A stretch of DNA of 64,000 nucleotides from Lactifluus volemus (GCA_022376515.1 WTXI01000050.1:1-64000), one strand, 5' to 3'. Positions 46,981 to 59,249 are shown, counted from the first letter of the stretch. Program-made: numbers and translations. The notes: a model not told the origin generated them from the letters alone.

Positions 46981-47740
46981 TCTAATTCACGCCCAGCGGT
47001 GCTGTATGGAGAGAGTACGGATTGTATGGGAGAGGACCGGCTTGCATAGGCTGGGGGCGGAACGGCGAGTCGATGTCTTGTATGTGGTGACTATCCCGGG
47101 TCCCAGTTTTGCCTTGGGACCATGCGGACCCGTGTGGCTTTTGAGGAAATGGGACGGCTTCACCACCGTGGGATGTGCCCAGGAGGATGGGGAGAGATAA
47201 GTTGCAATCGACTGGCAGGAGGATCTTGCGACGTGCTTGGGCGAAGAGTGGGCAGGTTGATACGACGTGTTTGATGGTCTGGAGGGCGGCGCCGCAGGGG
47301 CAGCCCACGGGTTGGTCGGGGTGGAAGCATGCTGAGTACGCACCGACAAAGGCATGTCCGGTGATGGATCTTATGAGCATCGAGAAGATGGCGCGCTTGC
47401 AGCCCTTCGCACCCATGATAACGGGAGGGGGTTCGCCGGGGCGAAGGGAGGGCGATGTAGGCCTGGAAGGTGCGGTCACTGTCCCGCCAGCGGGCGCCCC
47501 ATTCGTCGATGATATCGGACTTGATGGAGCGTCGTTGGTAGCTGATGGTGTGCAGCTCGCGATGGTTTGGCGGGAGGGGGCGTGTGGCGATAGAGTCGGC
47601 GAGATGACGCGCGCGGGCGAAACCGACTAGAGACTTGAGGGGGGGGGGGCAGGCGAGGGTGACTGTACTCTGTACTTGACGGCATGTGTTCGAATGGGTG
47701 CAGGACGCGCAGACCACATGCACCGAGCCCCTGTGGTAGC
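46981..47740 (-). pseudogene. LINE RNase H/zinc-motif relic 2
   Basis: The frame 46982-47479 has ITGHAFVGAYSACFHPDQPV and the zinc motif CPCGAALQTIKHVVSTCPLF; the preceding part (KSLVGFARARHLADSIATRP) is in another frame (47630-47500). It is the same family as 45064-46045 but frameshifted and without a visible poly(A) tail or target duplication. Confidence 0.75.
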
Positions 47741-48367
47741 AATAGCTACTAGTTACGACTGTATTCGGATATCAGGCTGCTGGGTGACAAACACTGACAA
47801 ATAAGCTCACTCACCATCGCTGGCACTCACAAATGAGCTGGCAACTGCTGCCCTCCCACCTTTCCCACCCGAGCTGCTACACCTACCGTATTTCCTGCTG
47901 GGAAATTGCCTACCGGTAAGTATTACGATAGGGGAGTTGGGAACAAATGTTGCTCGACGATCCGCACCCTCGGCCTACCGTACGCTCCAACAAGCCACTT
48001 TCAGCCAACCACCGGAGTTTATGCAATTCTCCCATCTGCCAGTTTTTCTGTGCTGTCATTCGATTATTCACTGAACACGTCCTTTTCAGGAGAGTATTTC
48101 TAGCATGTCACCGCCCAATGCGCCATTGATCAGCATGGCCACCGATGCTGTCTCTTCCCTCTGCAAGCCCTACCTACATCCTCGCTTAATGCCCCATCTT
48201 CCATGCAAACACCACGTTCTGGCTCTCACCTATCAATTTCTAGTAAGTTCGTCATCAAGGAGCGACAATGCTTCATCAGGTTGAGGAGGCGGATTTACTC
48301 TTCAGGGACCGTTCTTGATCATCACGACGCAACCAGGACATCACAGACACCGATGCTATAACAACCC
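47741..48367. other. No supported gene
   Basis: About 630 bp with no recognisable frame, repeat or RNA gene. Confidence 0.3.
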
Positions 48368-48574
48368 TCAACGCTTCCAACCAAGTGCACAGTGACTCGC
48401 TGCGGCATAGACCTCCTCTACTTGTGCCAGGTCCTTCCTTCCCCCCCTTTTTCGATTCCGGTCATGATGTCCGCGTGCGATTTTCCAGCCTGAGGGTGGT
48501 CGCATTCTCCTGATCTTATCAAGTCGAAGCCTGGTAAGTCCTGCACCAGTCTTGGGGCGGTCCACGTGCGTCAC
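48368..48574 (-). pseudogene. Diverged copy of the DUF6535 5' flank
   Basis: The minus-strand sequence IARGHHDRNRKRGGRKDLAQ aligns with the MARR candidate exon and what follows it in copies A-F. The ATG is changed to ATC. It is an older duplicate lying outside the main array, with no DUF6535 body beside it. Confidence 0.4.
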
Positions 48575-50640
48575 AGGTAGCCACAGACATCCTGATCCTC
48601 GTTATGAGTCTCGGGGCCATTCCTCCCCCGGCAGAGAGCCCCTCTTTTCTTTTCTACTATTGACAATCAATATCGTGAGAGGGTGATGCTGTTTCGACTG
48701 AATGACGACCTTGGAAATCAGAAAACGTCTCAATCACTCTTCTAGTAGCATTCAACGCCATATTCAGAATCGGGGCGAGCGAGTTCACGTTGCCCTGGCC
48801 CCATTTGGGATATGTCACACACCAGTTTGGAGATGCGATCCGAATTTGTCCCTCTTGTTGTGGAGAGATTCAAGCTGCTGTTGTTGTCAGCACGTGGCGG
48901 CGCACGCCACGCTTGCCACTCTTACTGTAGGTGGACTTGGTGTGATTGCCTCTCGAGTTTCATAATATTTCCAAACTGGCATGTTTAGCGTTCACAACAG
49001 CCAATCAGAATCTCAAATATGACGTAACCATAGCGTGACTGATCAGAAAGGGTGGGTGATCAGAGAGGGGCCGTTAGTATTTGATATTGGTTCTCCCGGA
49101 AACATGTGACAAGTGGCGGTTGGCCATCTCTCGTCTTCGATTCAAGTCATCAATGTTAATGGCAAATCGAATGCACCGGCCTCGTCTGACGCTAATTTCC
49201 CCGGAGATCCCTCAGACTCGATTCCCCACGCCCACGAGGCAGCTGGCGAGACGCATCTTGTCGCACCCCTCCCGGTTTTGCGCCACGACAGTCTTCGTCT
49301 AGTGGTGTCCTTGAAGCGACGCAACCCTTCACCGTAGTCGCTCCTTCGTCCCACCCCACCGCTGGCCCTCTCTCAAGCCCTGACCCCTCTAGTACGTTAC
49401 AGGATGTAGCTCCCATCGCCACCGCAACAGTAGGCATCATTGCTTTCACCCCTGAGCCGTCTAGGAAGCGCTCGGCTTCATCCCAGCATCCTGAGCGTGC
49501 CTCTCGCGGACCCGCTTCACCCACATATTCCTCGTTGTCGACATTTCCTTCCTTCCCCTCAGGCTCCGTTGAATCGTCAGTTTTTTGCCTCCACCTCAAC
49601 ATCTGCCCCTCACCCGGCCACTCCACAGCTAGCTCGCACTATCGTTGCAACCACTGCTCCCCTTGACGCACATCATGATGCTCAGGACATGAACGATCGG
49701 ATTGAGATGGAGTTACTTCGCCCCACAAGGCAGACGGATCCGCCAGTGATTGTGGATCCATCTCGCTTGATGACCGTATCGCAGAGACAAAGTCGCAGTC
49801 CGCACTTAGTTTTTTTTTTTTTTGCAATACCATAGCATTGTTGTAGACAATGTTGAATCTACCCGCATCAAGGGCTTTGACACACGCGCAGCACCCTTTC
49901 TTGGGTTGTTTTTACCAGTTTGCCTCCTCGAAATACTCAGAATCCCGCTGCCCTGTCCCCTCCTCTAGGCAGATGCGAGACAGAAAATAGAGGACGTGAT
50001 ACACAGCGGTGCTCCGCTGACTGCACAGTACAATTTACAGACCGTTTTAAATTAAATACATTTCTGCCTCCCAGTAAGTGGTAGTTATGGGTGTCTAAGG
50101 ACGTAAGGCATCAAGAACGGGACATAATGGTAAAGTTACGAACCCGAGGACGCAACTACCACGAGTCAAGAGGAAATTGAGGTGCTTCAGAAGTGAGATA
50201 GTCGAACAGAAACGGGCATAAGGCTCCGCCCAAACCGTAGTCGAATGAGATTGAAACCGGTATGTAAAACCGAAAGGGAAAGAGTAGCACAAAGGAAGTA
50301 GAAAAGATAGAGGTGAGCAATCGAAAACTAAATAGGAAGCAGAGAGCCATGAGGGGTGTAGCAGATACTAGTACAAAGACAATGAAAGGACACAGTTGTG
50401 GCATGAAGCCAGAGAGTGGGACTGAGCCCAAGGCAGACACGCAACGGTGCGAGGGCCCCGGGGTGTGGCCAGGGATCTATGACCTCATGTGAGTGACTGA
50501 GGCTGACGGATTTCGAGGGAAGGGAGGAGGATGAAACGACACAGACGGAAGAGGAGAAAGGATAGGGGCAAACGTGGGTTTTGGGGGGTTGACCTTTCAC
50601 TATAAGCGATGCTGCCTGCTTTTTAGGTGGCAGCGGAAGT
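48575..50640. other. Unassigned region with a dead Pro/Ser-rich plus-strand frame
   Basis: On the plus strand 49113-49660 shows coding-like stretches in shifted frames (INVNGKSNAPASSDANFPGD; ATVGIIAFTPEPSRKRSASS) but no domain. A T run at 49810-49823 could mark the end of a minus-strand retroposon, but no target duplication was found. 49830-50640 has nothing supportable. Confidence 0.3.
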
Positions 50641-50646
50641 CACGGC

Positions 50647-51042
50647 CTATGAAGTACCGGAACGGCCGTCGTTTTGGAGAGGAGAGCCTGAGGCAGTGGG
50701 GTGTGACTGGGACGACATAGTGGCTGTGGTGGGGCGTTGGGTCCCGTTAGGTAAAATATAAGAAGCGGGGTTGTTTGGGTGTGTCCAACTAGTGCTGCGT
50801 GTGATATAGTTGACGTCGTATATTTCCCCGTGCGGATTGTGTCGGACTACCAGGCCGGCAGGGAGATGATTACCACCAGTTAAGAGATCGTAGAGACCAC
50901 TAGAAAATGCCAACGCCGTTGGCCTTAACAGGACCCCTGAAAGTACACTGAACCCGCTGATCCGGGATTTGGATAAAATTTGGGTATTTTCGTCGAAATG
51001 CAACAGGTCTATGCGGATAAATAGTAGCTGTTTTGGACCCAA
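50647..51042 (-). pseudogene. WW-domain protein fragment
   Basis: An open frame contains LPAGLVVRHNPHGEIYDVNY followed by ITRSTSWTHPN, which fits a WW domain (LPxGW...G..Y.V...T..T.W..P) with the first Trp replaced by Leu. A short Ser/Pro/Thr tail follows. The first Met is not convincing and flanking exons were not found, so it is probably a gene fragment. WW domains bind Pro-rich ligands; in fungi Rsp5-type ubiquitin ligases are one source. Confidence 0.5.
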
Positions 51043-51377
51043 ATCTATGGTCAGAATTTGCGGATAAAAGTTAGGTCCGGTGACAAAGGCCTGGTGACTT
51101 TGCGGTTAAAAACCACTACCACAGCACGCGTGGCAGAGACCACACTGAGACCACTCAGAGACCTGAACTACTCCACTACTACTCCTGGGCTGTGGAAGCA
51201 GTGTGGACACATACTTTATGGGCATTTGCGTCCATGCGTCCATGTTGAAGTTGTACAACTGTTGTACACTAATTGTACTATGTACTATGTACTAGTATCA
51301 GGAGCTGATGAATCAATAGAACCACTACGCTATCTCACCACTACCTCACTTCCAACTTGAACTGCTAATATTCTGCT

Positions 51378-52705
51378 ATGGCCAACTCAGACATTGAGGA
51401 CAACCATCCTACACCATTTGTGCTCGAAGAGTGGATAGGGAAGGGACGCCGGCTTCCAATTGCAATAGACACCCCTTCCGGTCTCGCAGAGCACTTTTCG
51501 ATGCTCAGAGAAGTTCCTGGAGACATTAAACACAAGCGCTACCCCAGTATGGACCTCAGCATCGAATCGTTCATCAAATATCAACTCCCAAAGCGTACCT
51601 ATGCCCTCCCAGGGGTAGAGGCTTTGGAGTGCTTCAAGAAGAGGGAGCCAAATGCCGATCTGGATGCTCACACAACCATTCCCCTTCCATCTCGCCAATT
51701 TGTTGAAAAACTCGACACCCACTTCCGGCAGGCAATACTCGATGATATGCACTCGGTGATAAACCCAGCATATCCAGGCTCCTACCTCCCACTCTGGTTA
51801 GCTCGATACTGGAAAGACATGTGGGAGATATATGACTTACAGGAGACCTGGAAGAAGGGATTGACGTGGCTGGAAGACAAGATGCAAGGGGGAGTATCAG
51901 AGACGGAATATGACGTCTACAGAGGGGCTCACAAACTCACCGATATTCTTCGATGGTCTGAAGAGACAAACATCGCTGGAGCACATGGCGCGACAGACGT
52001 ATTTGCGCGCTACCTTTCTGACAAGACCTGGATGAATTCAACCCAAATTAACATGATGTTTGCCCATATTTCGGACCGTATAGAACAAGATGAAACCCTG
52101 GACTCACTAGTCACCGTGGAAACGCTTCGCCTTTGGACTGAGATTGAGAAGGCAAAAAATATTCAGTATTTTGATGGGCATCCACCAACGTTCTTGCGCC
52201 GCCTCGAAAAGCGAATCCTAGATAGGGAAATTGATTTCCTCATATTCCCCGTGCACTGGGACGCGCAGAAGCATTGGTTGACGTTCAAGCTAGATTTTCA
52301 GTTGAAAGAGCTGTCTTACGGTGAGCGACATAACTTAGCGGCAATAGTCACAGTTGCACTTACCAAGCGGCGCTGTCTCGGACAGGTGATTCTCTTGCAC
52401 ACAAATTAGCCCCCCCAACGGATATAATCAAGAAGTTGCAGTGGTGGTTGAAGAAAAGGCTCGACGGTCCATTCGAGAATCTTGGTGATGGACTCGAACA
52501 TGGGAGGCAAGATGACATGTCCAATTGTGGAATCCTCTGTGCAAATACGGCCGCGTGCGACATCTTTGAGGATGATGATCTATGGACCACTGAAACAAAA
52601 GCTCTTGAGAGAGGTCGGTGGTTTGTTGTGCTTGTTAGAAAGCACATAGAGGATGTTACATCAGGAAAATCCGAGTTTTTCTTAAAAGCACTTGAGCATG
52701 CTTAA
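51378..52705 (+). CDS. Ulp1-like C48 cysteine peptidase (2 exons, 420 aa)
   Basis: ATG at 51378. Exon 1 (51378-52320) ends ELSYG and exon 2 (52386-52705) continues DSLAHKLAPPTDIIKKLQWW; the 65-nt GT-AG intron is in phase. The C-terminal third is a ubiquitin-like protease fold: catalytic His in KHWLTFKLDF, Asp at the end of the same motif, and Gln and Cys in GRQDDMSNCGILCANT. Family members cleave SUMO-like tags, and in Agaricomycetes many C48 genes are expanded and linked to transposons. The N-terminal 230 residues are unlike known domains. The stop lies just inside CTTAA-rich DNA, so the natural C-terminus may have been altered. Confidence 0.85.
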
Positions 52706-52920
52706 TATGACTTAACAACACTTCTAAGCACTTTTAAGCAAAATGTCTCTAAGCTGGCCATGCTTAGGCTAAGCTAGGTCTTCTCCTTAATTTGACTTAG
52801 CCAGGGCTTATTGATGCTTATTTTGGGCTTAGTTCACTTAAATGGCAGCTTAGATCTGTGCTTACCAAAAGTTTTCAAGCACACAGATTTAGGGCAATAA
52901 AAATCATATATTGAGCTAAA
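52690..52920. repeat. CTTAA/GCTTAG-rich sequence
   Basis: Many short copies of CTTAA and GCTTAG-type motifs are packed in about 200 bp. Similar but sparser motifs lie at 53880-54004. Clusters like this are often subterminal repeats of DNA transposons, but I could not find matching terminal inverted repeats. Confidence 0.4.
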
Positions 52921-52974
52921 CTACAACATGACTATGTACAGGAGACAATGGTTCCACCAGCCTTGGTGGAACAG

Positions 52975-53450
52975 CCCTGGCAGGGGTGGGGGCTGCAGGG
53001 CCACAGGGAGGTGGTGGTGGTGGTGGTGGTGGTGGAGGCGTGGGAGGAGGCCACGGGAGGCGCGGGAGGAGGCGCGGCAGGGGGCGTGGGGCGTGGGAGG
53101 CGCGAGAGCACGCGCGGGAGGAGGCGAGGGGCGTGGAAGGCACGAGAGAACGCGCGGGCGGAGGCGAGGCGCATGGGAGGCGAGAGAGAACGCGCGGGAG
53201 GAGGCGAGGCGCGCGGGAGGCGCGAGAGAACGCACGGGACGCACAGGAGGCGCGGGGCACGAGGGAGCGAGGAAGCGCAGGAGAAGGCGCGGGACGTGGG
53301 AGGAGGCGCGGGAGGAGGCACGGGAGGAGGCGCGAGACGTAGGAGGAGGCACAGGGGGTGGTGGTCCAGGCAGCAGAGGCGGCAGCGCGGGAGGAGGTAG
53401 TCAAGGAGGAGGAGGAGGCGACGAAAAAAAAGAAAAAAAGTCAGTTCGCG
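52975..53450. repeat. G-rich minisatellite
   Basis: Imperfect tandem units rich in GGGAGGAGGCG and CGCGAGAGAACGCG, following a (GGT)n run at 53012-53032. Strong purine bias on the plus strand. The long Arg/Gly or Pro/Ser frames here result from the repeat and are not called as genes. Confidence 0.8.
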
Positions 53451-53599
53451 TTGAGGCGGGGCAGGCAGCGTGATAACGTACCAGGACGTCGGCGCAGGCA
53501 GCGCGACAACGTAGACTGCCTCACAGAGGCAGTGGATCCAAGAGGAAACAGAAGCGGTGGGGGAGGCGCGGGCACAGGAGGCGCATGACGACGCGAAGA

Positions 53600-53730
53600 G
53601 GCAGAGCCAGAACAAGAGCCAGAGCCAGAGCCAGAGAGGGAGGCAAAGAGGGAGGCAGAGAGGGAGGCAGAGAGGGAGGCAGAGAAGGAGGCAGAGAAGG
53701 AGGCAGAGGCAGGGGCAGAGAAGGAGGGGA
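53600..53730. repeat. Purine minisatellite (GAGGGAGGCAGA)n
   Basis: About ten imperfect units of 12 bp based on AGGGAGGCAGAG, preceded by GAGCCA repeats. Purine-only strand; may form triplex structures. Confidence 0.8.
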
Positions 53731-54004
53731 CGTGGAGGAGGCAGCGGTGGGACGTGTTGGGGCGAGGCAGACAACGACGGAGGGGGATAGAGGGAGAGAT
53801 GGAAAGGGGCGGCAGACTTGAGAGGCACGAAAATCAACATTGTGCAAACAGTAGTAAATAATACACCCACTGTAACGACTTAGTGAAAATTTCGCGAGTC
53901 GCGACTTAGCATATTTTTTTTCGGACTTTAGTTAAATTACATAAATTAATTTTTTATTTCTGTTTTGCTTGTCTTAAGTGTCTTACACATCTTAATTACT
54001 TAAT
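53731..54004. other. AT-rich segment before satellite 2
   Basis: No gene. Contains CTTAG/CTTAA motifs and abuts the satellite head at GTTCCGAG. Confidence 0.4.
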
Positions 54005-55215
54005 GTTCCGAGTTCTCTTTTAGAGAACGAGGTTTTTAGTCGCTTTTTCATAGGGGATTTTTGCCCCCCCCCCCCCGTGGGAATGTCATCGATTTCGTTG
54101 CGGCAATTTCCGAGAGCGTGGGAGTTTTTATTTGAGGCCGCGTTTGGTGAGTCAAGCGTGGGAATTGTCATTGATTTCGTTGCGGCCATTGCCGAGAGCG
54201 TGTGAATTTACTTTGAGGCCGCGTTTTGGTTGCCCACCGTGGGAATGTCATCGATTTCGTTGCGGCAATTGCCGAGAGCGTGTGAGTTTTCAATTGAGCC
54301 CGCGTTTTGGTGAGTCAAGCGTGGGAATTGTCATTGATTTCGTTGCGGCTGTTGCCGAGAGCGTGTGAATTTTACATTTGAGGCCGCGTTTTGGTTGCCC
54401 ACCGTGGGAATGTCATCGATTTCGTTGCGGCAATTGCCGAGAGCGTGTGAGTTCCGAGTTCTCTTTTAGAGAACGAGGTTTTTAGTCGCTTTTTCATAGG
54501 GGATTTTTGCCCCCCCCCCCGTGGGAATGTCATCGATTTCGTTGCGGCAATTTCCGAGAGCGTGGGAGTTTTTATTTGAGGCCGCGTTTGGTGAGTCAAG
54601 CGTGGGAATTGTCATTGATTTCGTTGCGGCCATTGCCGAGAGCGTGTGTGAGGCCGCGTTTTGGTTGCCCATCGTGGGAATGTCATCGATTTCGTTGCGG
54701 CAATTGCCGAGAGCGTGTGAGTTTTCAATTGAGCCCGCGTTTTGGTGAGTCAAGCGTGGGAATTTTGTCATTGATTTTGTTGCGGCCATTGCTGAGAGCG
54801 TGTGAATTTTACATTTGAGGCCGCGTTTTTTTGGTTGCCCACCGTGGGAATGTCATCGATTTCGTTGCGGCCGTTGCCGGTTTTGTTTCACGCGCATGTC
54901 AGTGTGCGTGGGAATTGTCATCGATTTCGTTGCGGCCGTTGCCGGGTTTGTTTCACACGCGTGAGGTGCGTGTGGGAATTGTCATCGATTTCGTTGCGGC
55001 CGTTGCTGGTTTTTGTTTCACGCGTGTTAGTTGTCATCGATTTCGTTGCGGCCGTTGCCGGGTTTGTTTCACACGCGTGCGGGTGCGCGTGGGAATGTCA
55101 TTGATTTCGTTGCGGCCGTTGCCGGTTTTGTTTCACGCGCATGTCAGTGTGCCTGGGAATTGTCATTGATTTCGTTGCGGCTGTTTCCGGGTTTTGTTTC
55201 ACGCGCGAGTGAGTC
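54005..55215 (+). repeat. Satellite array 2 (head at left)
   Basis: Inverted relative to array 1. It starts with the hairpin head (GTTCCGAGTTCTCTTTTAGA...) and a C run, then alternating units of about 80 bp with core GTCATCGATTTCGTTGCGG. A second complete head lies at 54449-54520. From 54840 units shorten to about 65-70 bp with GTTTCACGCGCATGTCAGTG linkers. Open frames across it are by-products of the repeat. Confidence 0.9.
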
Positions 55216-55763
55216 CCGCGTTACGTAGTTGTGCTTTCTGAGTCAGTGTTTTATTCGACGGCATAATATATTATTATTTATCTTAAATGGTCTCGAGGAT
55301 CTCTAATTGATTGAGATCACACATACTATTACTGCGGGGGTAGTGGGCGATGGCGGGTGTATCGGATCAGTCTCGCTTGTCCCCAGCCATAGTCCTGACT
55401 TCCATAGCGCTTGGAGTCGCGTGACAAGTTCCTTTTTTTTTTTTTTGTTTTTCTATATAGCACAATTCTACCAAATATTTATATGTTGAATATGCTTGGA
55501 TGTGGTACGCGTTGTCGTATGTTGTTGAAAAAACGATGATATATTTTCGGCACTATATATGTATGTATATGTGGGAAAATACGTATGAGTGGTGTATGAG
55601 CAGAAGAAACGTGTAATTGAGTCCGACGATAACTCTCTGACGATGGCGGCGCAAATTTTATGAGATTGAAAACCTGTGGTCGAGTTGTTAGTGATTAATA
55701 TAAACGTGTATGCAAATCTCACCTTGTGTCACTACGTTGACTTATAACGCGTCCTGGTCCTCA
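55216..55763. other. AT-rich intergenic DNA downstream of the DUF6698 gene
   Basis: No gene seen. A T run at 55432-55447 without a target duplication. Presumably holds the DUF6698 3' untranslated region and terminator. Confidence 0.35.
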
Positions 55764-57605
55764 TCATGGTATGGTGACTTTGCGCTTGTTCTTGTTCTTG
55801 ATCGGAGAAAGAACGACTGATACTTCTTCATCAGTAATGTTGTCAGGAGAGGAGTTGCGATCGTTAAGGGCAGGCGCAGTAGAGGACTTGGCGGTCAAGG
55901 GACCAGAATCATCCTGATGTAGGTCAGGAGAAGAGTTGTGAACATTATGGGGAGATGCAGCGGTGGGACTGGCGTCCACAGGACTAGGTTCGACGCGACG
56001 TGGATTTGTGTGGGGCACGGTGCCAGATGTCGTGGTGACGGGAGGAGTGCGGCACCATCTGGGAGGCGGCACGGGTGACTTGGGAACAGATGGGGACGGA
56101 GGTGCAGTTGTAATAGTCCGGCCGCGACAGTGGGAATAAAATGTTGCAAGAGATGTTGACCTTGTCCCAGGTCTCTTCGATTGTTTGGGGAACATCTCTC
56201 TGCGTGCTGTTAGAAAATCTGATACCGTGAATTCGCAATGGTGTCACGTACATATTCCATTCCTCCAATGTTGCCTTTGCCCATGATCCGGATACTTCTT
56301 GTTTGAAAAGATCGAGGACGGTGTTGAATAGCTCGTCCTTGCTAAAGTCCAGTTCGTCTGATCGCCAATCGTCTAATCCGCATAAAAACCATCGCGTCTG
56401 GTAATATGTGAGATAATCTTCATATGGGTTTCAAAATGGGTTACACGTACGTGAATGGTCGCGTATGCGATGGTCCTTGGAGTAACCGTTGTAATTTCAT
56501 TGTAATCTGCTATTCCGCGCTTTGTTCTTATGCGACGCCCTTCTGCTACTGACCTCGAGCTTTGGAACAGATGACGCCATGTCTGTGTTACATTATCGTG
56601 CTGGACTGGCATAGAACGTTTGTCATATACATACCAATTTGATAAGCTCGGAACACATGAGGCCGTCGTCGATCCTCTCGACGTTGACTCTTTGACCGCG
56701 GTACATGTACAATGCGAGCTGGTCTGAAGTTATGGTGAGGGTTCCGTCTTGAAATTTTTGACACGTCCTAAAAAATAGATGAGCATGGAAAACGCGTCGA
56801 AAAATATTTTACTTACCCGCTCGGATCCTTTCTGAATGCCGCAATATGTTCGATTGGACACAATAACTCTGCAAGGACGGCGTGATTCCAACCACGGTAG
56901 TCTTCTTTTGAGGAATTGGGCGGTATCGGGGGGAGTAAAACTTTGTTCGGTTGAAGAGCTGCAACGTACGAGAGGCCTATTTCACGAAGGCTTCTGATGT
57001 CGTCTGAACGTGAAATACTAAGTGCCGCGTTCATCTGAATGAGATGTGGCCCGGGTGAGAACCGTGGACGAAAAAAAAATCTATGTGCGCGTGCATGCGG
57101 CAGTGCACTTACTTGCTCACATAGAGAATGAAGTTGATCTTCTCGCTCAGATAGTGTCTTGATATCCGTGGAGAAAGTTTTGATCCTCTCGGAAATGATC
57201 GTATAGATGCGTAAGTGATGCTGGATGTATTCTTCCTCATCCTCTCTGGCGTGTGCGTGAGTCTCACAACTTAAGAAAAAAAAAAGGGGGTAAACTCACG
57301 GTGTGGCGTCGTCATCATCGTCGTGTTCCTCGTCGTCATCATCCGTATCGGTTGCGGGAAAGTCCTCGTTCATCCCAATAGCGAAGACTTGGATGAAATT
57401 GATGAACGTGTCTTCGCATCTTCCAATCCATCGAGCAAGCGTTTTGTAATCGCCCAGCGACCCAAGTCCTGTCCTGAAAGTGCGAACGTAAGGGGATGTA
57501 AAGTGTCCGAGAGTGAGATCACCTGCTGTACCGCGTCTTTTTAACACGACGGTCGCTCAAAATTTCAACCAAAGGGCGTTTCTTGGCCCGTTTTTGTGAG
57601 TTCAT
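55764..57605 (-). CDS. DUF6698-domain protein (8 exons, 498 aa)
   Basis: Model: 57523-57605, 57300-57473, 57113-57269, 56817-57034, 56635-56767, 56451-56600, 56252-56397, 55764-56199. All seven introns are GT-AG, 30-78 nt, and phases close to give 499 codons. The start MNSQKRAKKRPLVEILSDRR is an ATG and basic, suggesting nuclear localisation. An acidic stretch (DTDDDDEEHDDDDD) follows in exon 2. The DUF6698 signature is RRIRTKRGIADYNEITTVTP then RTIAYATIH, TRWFLCGLDDW and TLEEWN across exons 6-8, with ELLCP earlier in exon 4. The C-terminus is a Pro/Ser-rich tail ending in SPIKNKNKRKVTIP. The family is basidiomycete-typical and of unknown function. No disabling change seen. Confidence 0.8.
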
Positions 57606-59249
57606 TTTGACGGGCGGGAGAGGTCACCTCAGTGGTGGGGCGCAGGAGGCAAGGGTAAACAATTGATGTCTTACTCAATTTTATAATGAATTTGCATCTT
57701 GGGTGTGTGTGTGTGTGTGTGTGGGGGGGTGATGGGGGGTAGTAGACTAGAAAATAGCATCGTCGATGCCCACGCAGCTGAACAACTAACATGACCATCG
57801 TGTACCTTTTTTTCATGCCAGCGTGATCATCGAAGCGGTCGTGGAGCGGGTCTCGTTCTAGAAGACATCGCGGCGCGGGTTTTACATATTGTTCTTCAAT
57901 GCATCGCTTAATCGAATGTGTCAAGAACGTGAATCGGTGAAATAGTGACACGCTGATCTTTTGGTCATGCGGTCAATGTGGGGCACGGCATGGGAGAAGT
58001 GGGACGGGGGTTATGCACGGTTACGGTTGAATATGCCGTTGATACACTACCATATGCGGCAGTTATTCGTCCGAAGATGTCAGAAGCGGCTTTTGATTGA
58101 ACGTGCCGTTCGGGTGTGAATTTTGATACCCGTCGTTGAATATGCGGGTAAATTTTGGCACACTTATGCGAGACAACCTTGCAAGGCCTGGATTCCGCTT
58201 ATTTGTTCATATGGGTATCCCTTTTGTGTTTTTTTTAGTCAACACGGAACATGCTCCAGGGTCATTTTGTGGAGATTTCGATCGAGTTGATGGGCATACT
58301 TGGAGAACGCTTCCTTCATTTACCGCTGATCATATGCGTGGAGCTCATAATTTAAAATGTTTGTCCGTTTGCTTGTTATAGGAAAAAAAAAAAAACTTCC
58401 GTCGTTGATCGCTGATCAGATCATCAGGGGGTTTACAGGTATGTTTTTTTTGTCTTGTTGAATTTGGGATAATTCGATGCACGAGAAAAGCGTTGTCGTT
58501 GGCATTGTCATATGGTATCCACTGTTTGTGATCTCAATGTTTGTTCTACTGAAAACACTATTTTGTGTAATGTAATTGGTGGTCATTTTATGATGATGAA
58601 GCGACTATAGTTTAATGTGGTATGGTGTCTGCCACTTGTTGATGTTGCGCAATAGTTGAACGAGTCATCAAAATATGTGATGCCACGTTTCGAACCCCCA
58701 CGAAATGATCTGTTTTCGTACGTCTGTTTTACTAATCGGTGTGCCGTCTGTGTTTGTCGTTTTAGCAGATCGGCGGAATTTGTTGAACGTTCCAGAAATG
58801 TGTGTCAATTAAATTCTGAAAGTAATCGTCGCGTTTTCTTGTCGTGAAATGACACCAATACAATGCCGCCATGAATGCTCATTCGGGCGTATTCGCAAGG
58901 ATGTATGTACGATAGATGATTCTACGCTTTTCGACTATGTTGTTCGAGTTCGGATAGGAATTGAAGTGTATTGTGTTGTGACGCTAGTGCGTTGCAGATG
59001 GCAATAATTTATCTTTATTCGCGACGTGTAGATATACTTTGAGCGGTATCTAGCAGTCTGGAGACTGTGGTTCAAGGAACATGTCATCTAATCTCATCCT
59101 CTTTTCCTCGACCACATTGCAATATCCTGCTTTTCGCTTGATTGTTGTCGCTTTTGGAGTCGGTACATCTTCTACTTCATGTTTTGTCTCCATCTAATTT
59201 CATCATACTAGTTTAGTTGCACGCTTTTATATGAGAGACTAGTATTTAC
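57606..59249. other. Gene-poor interval with a (GT)n microsatellite
   Basis: A (GT)n tract lies at about 57701-57723. Plus-strand open frames such as 58136-58381 have no recognisable domain, no homologue within the window and AT-rich codons, so I do not call them. Confidence 0.4.

Noticed and set aside
49810..49823. T run as the end of another LINE insertion
   Set aside because: No matching target duplication or LINE-type reading frame found next to it.
52928..53870. Long Arg/Gly-rich (plus) and Pro/Ser-rich (minus) frames up to 312 codons
   Set aside because: Produced by tandem G-rich repeats lacking stops on either strand; composition follows the repeat unit, not a protein family.
54005..55215. 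Possible CRISPR array
   Set aside because: Units are tandem and similar throughout with no unique spacers, and the genome is eukaryotic.
54132..55228. Open frames of 60-110 codons with repeated SSISLRPLP motifs
   Set aside because: Translations of the satellite unit; their length depends on unit phase.
58136..58847. Plus-strand ORFs in the gene-poor interval
   Set aside because: Short, AT-rich, no recognisable motif and no support from repeats or splice signals.
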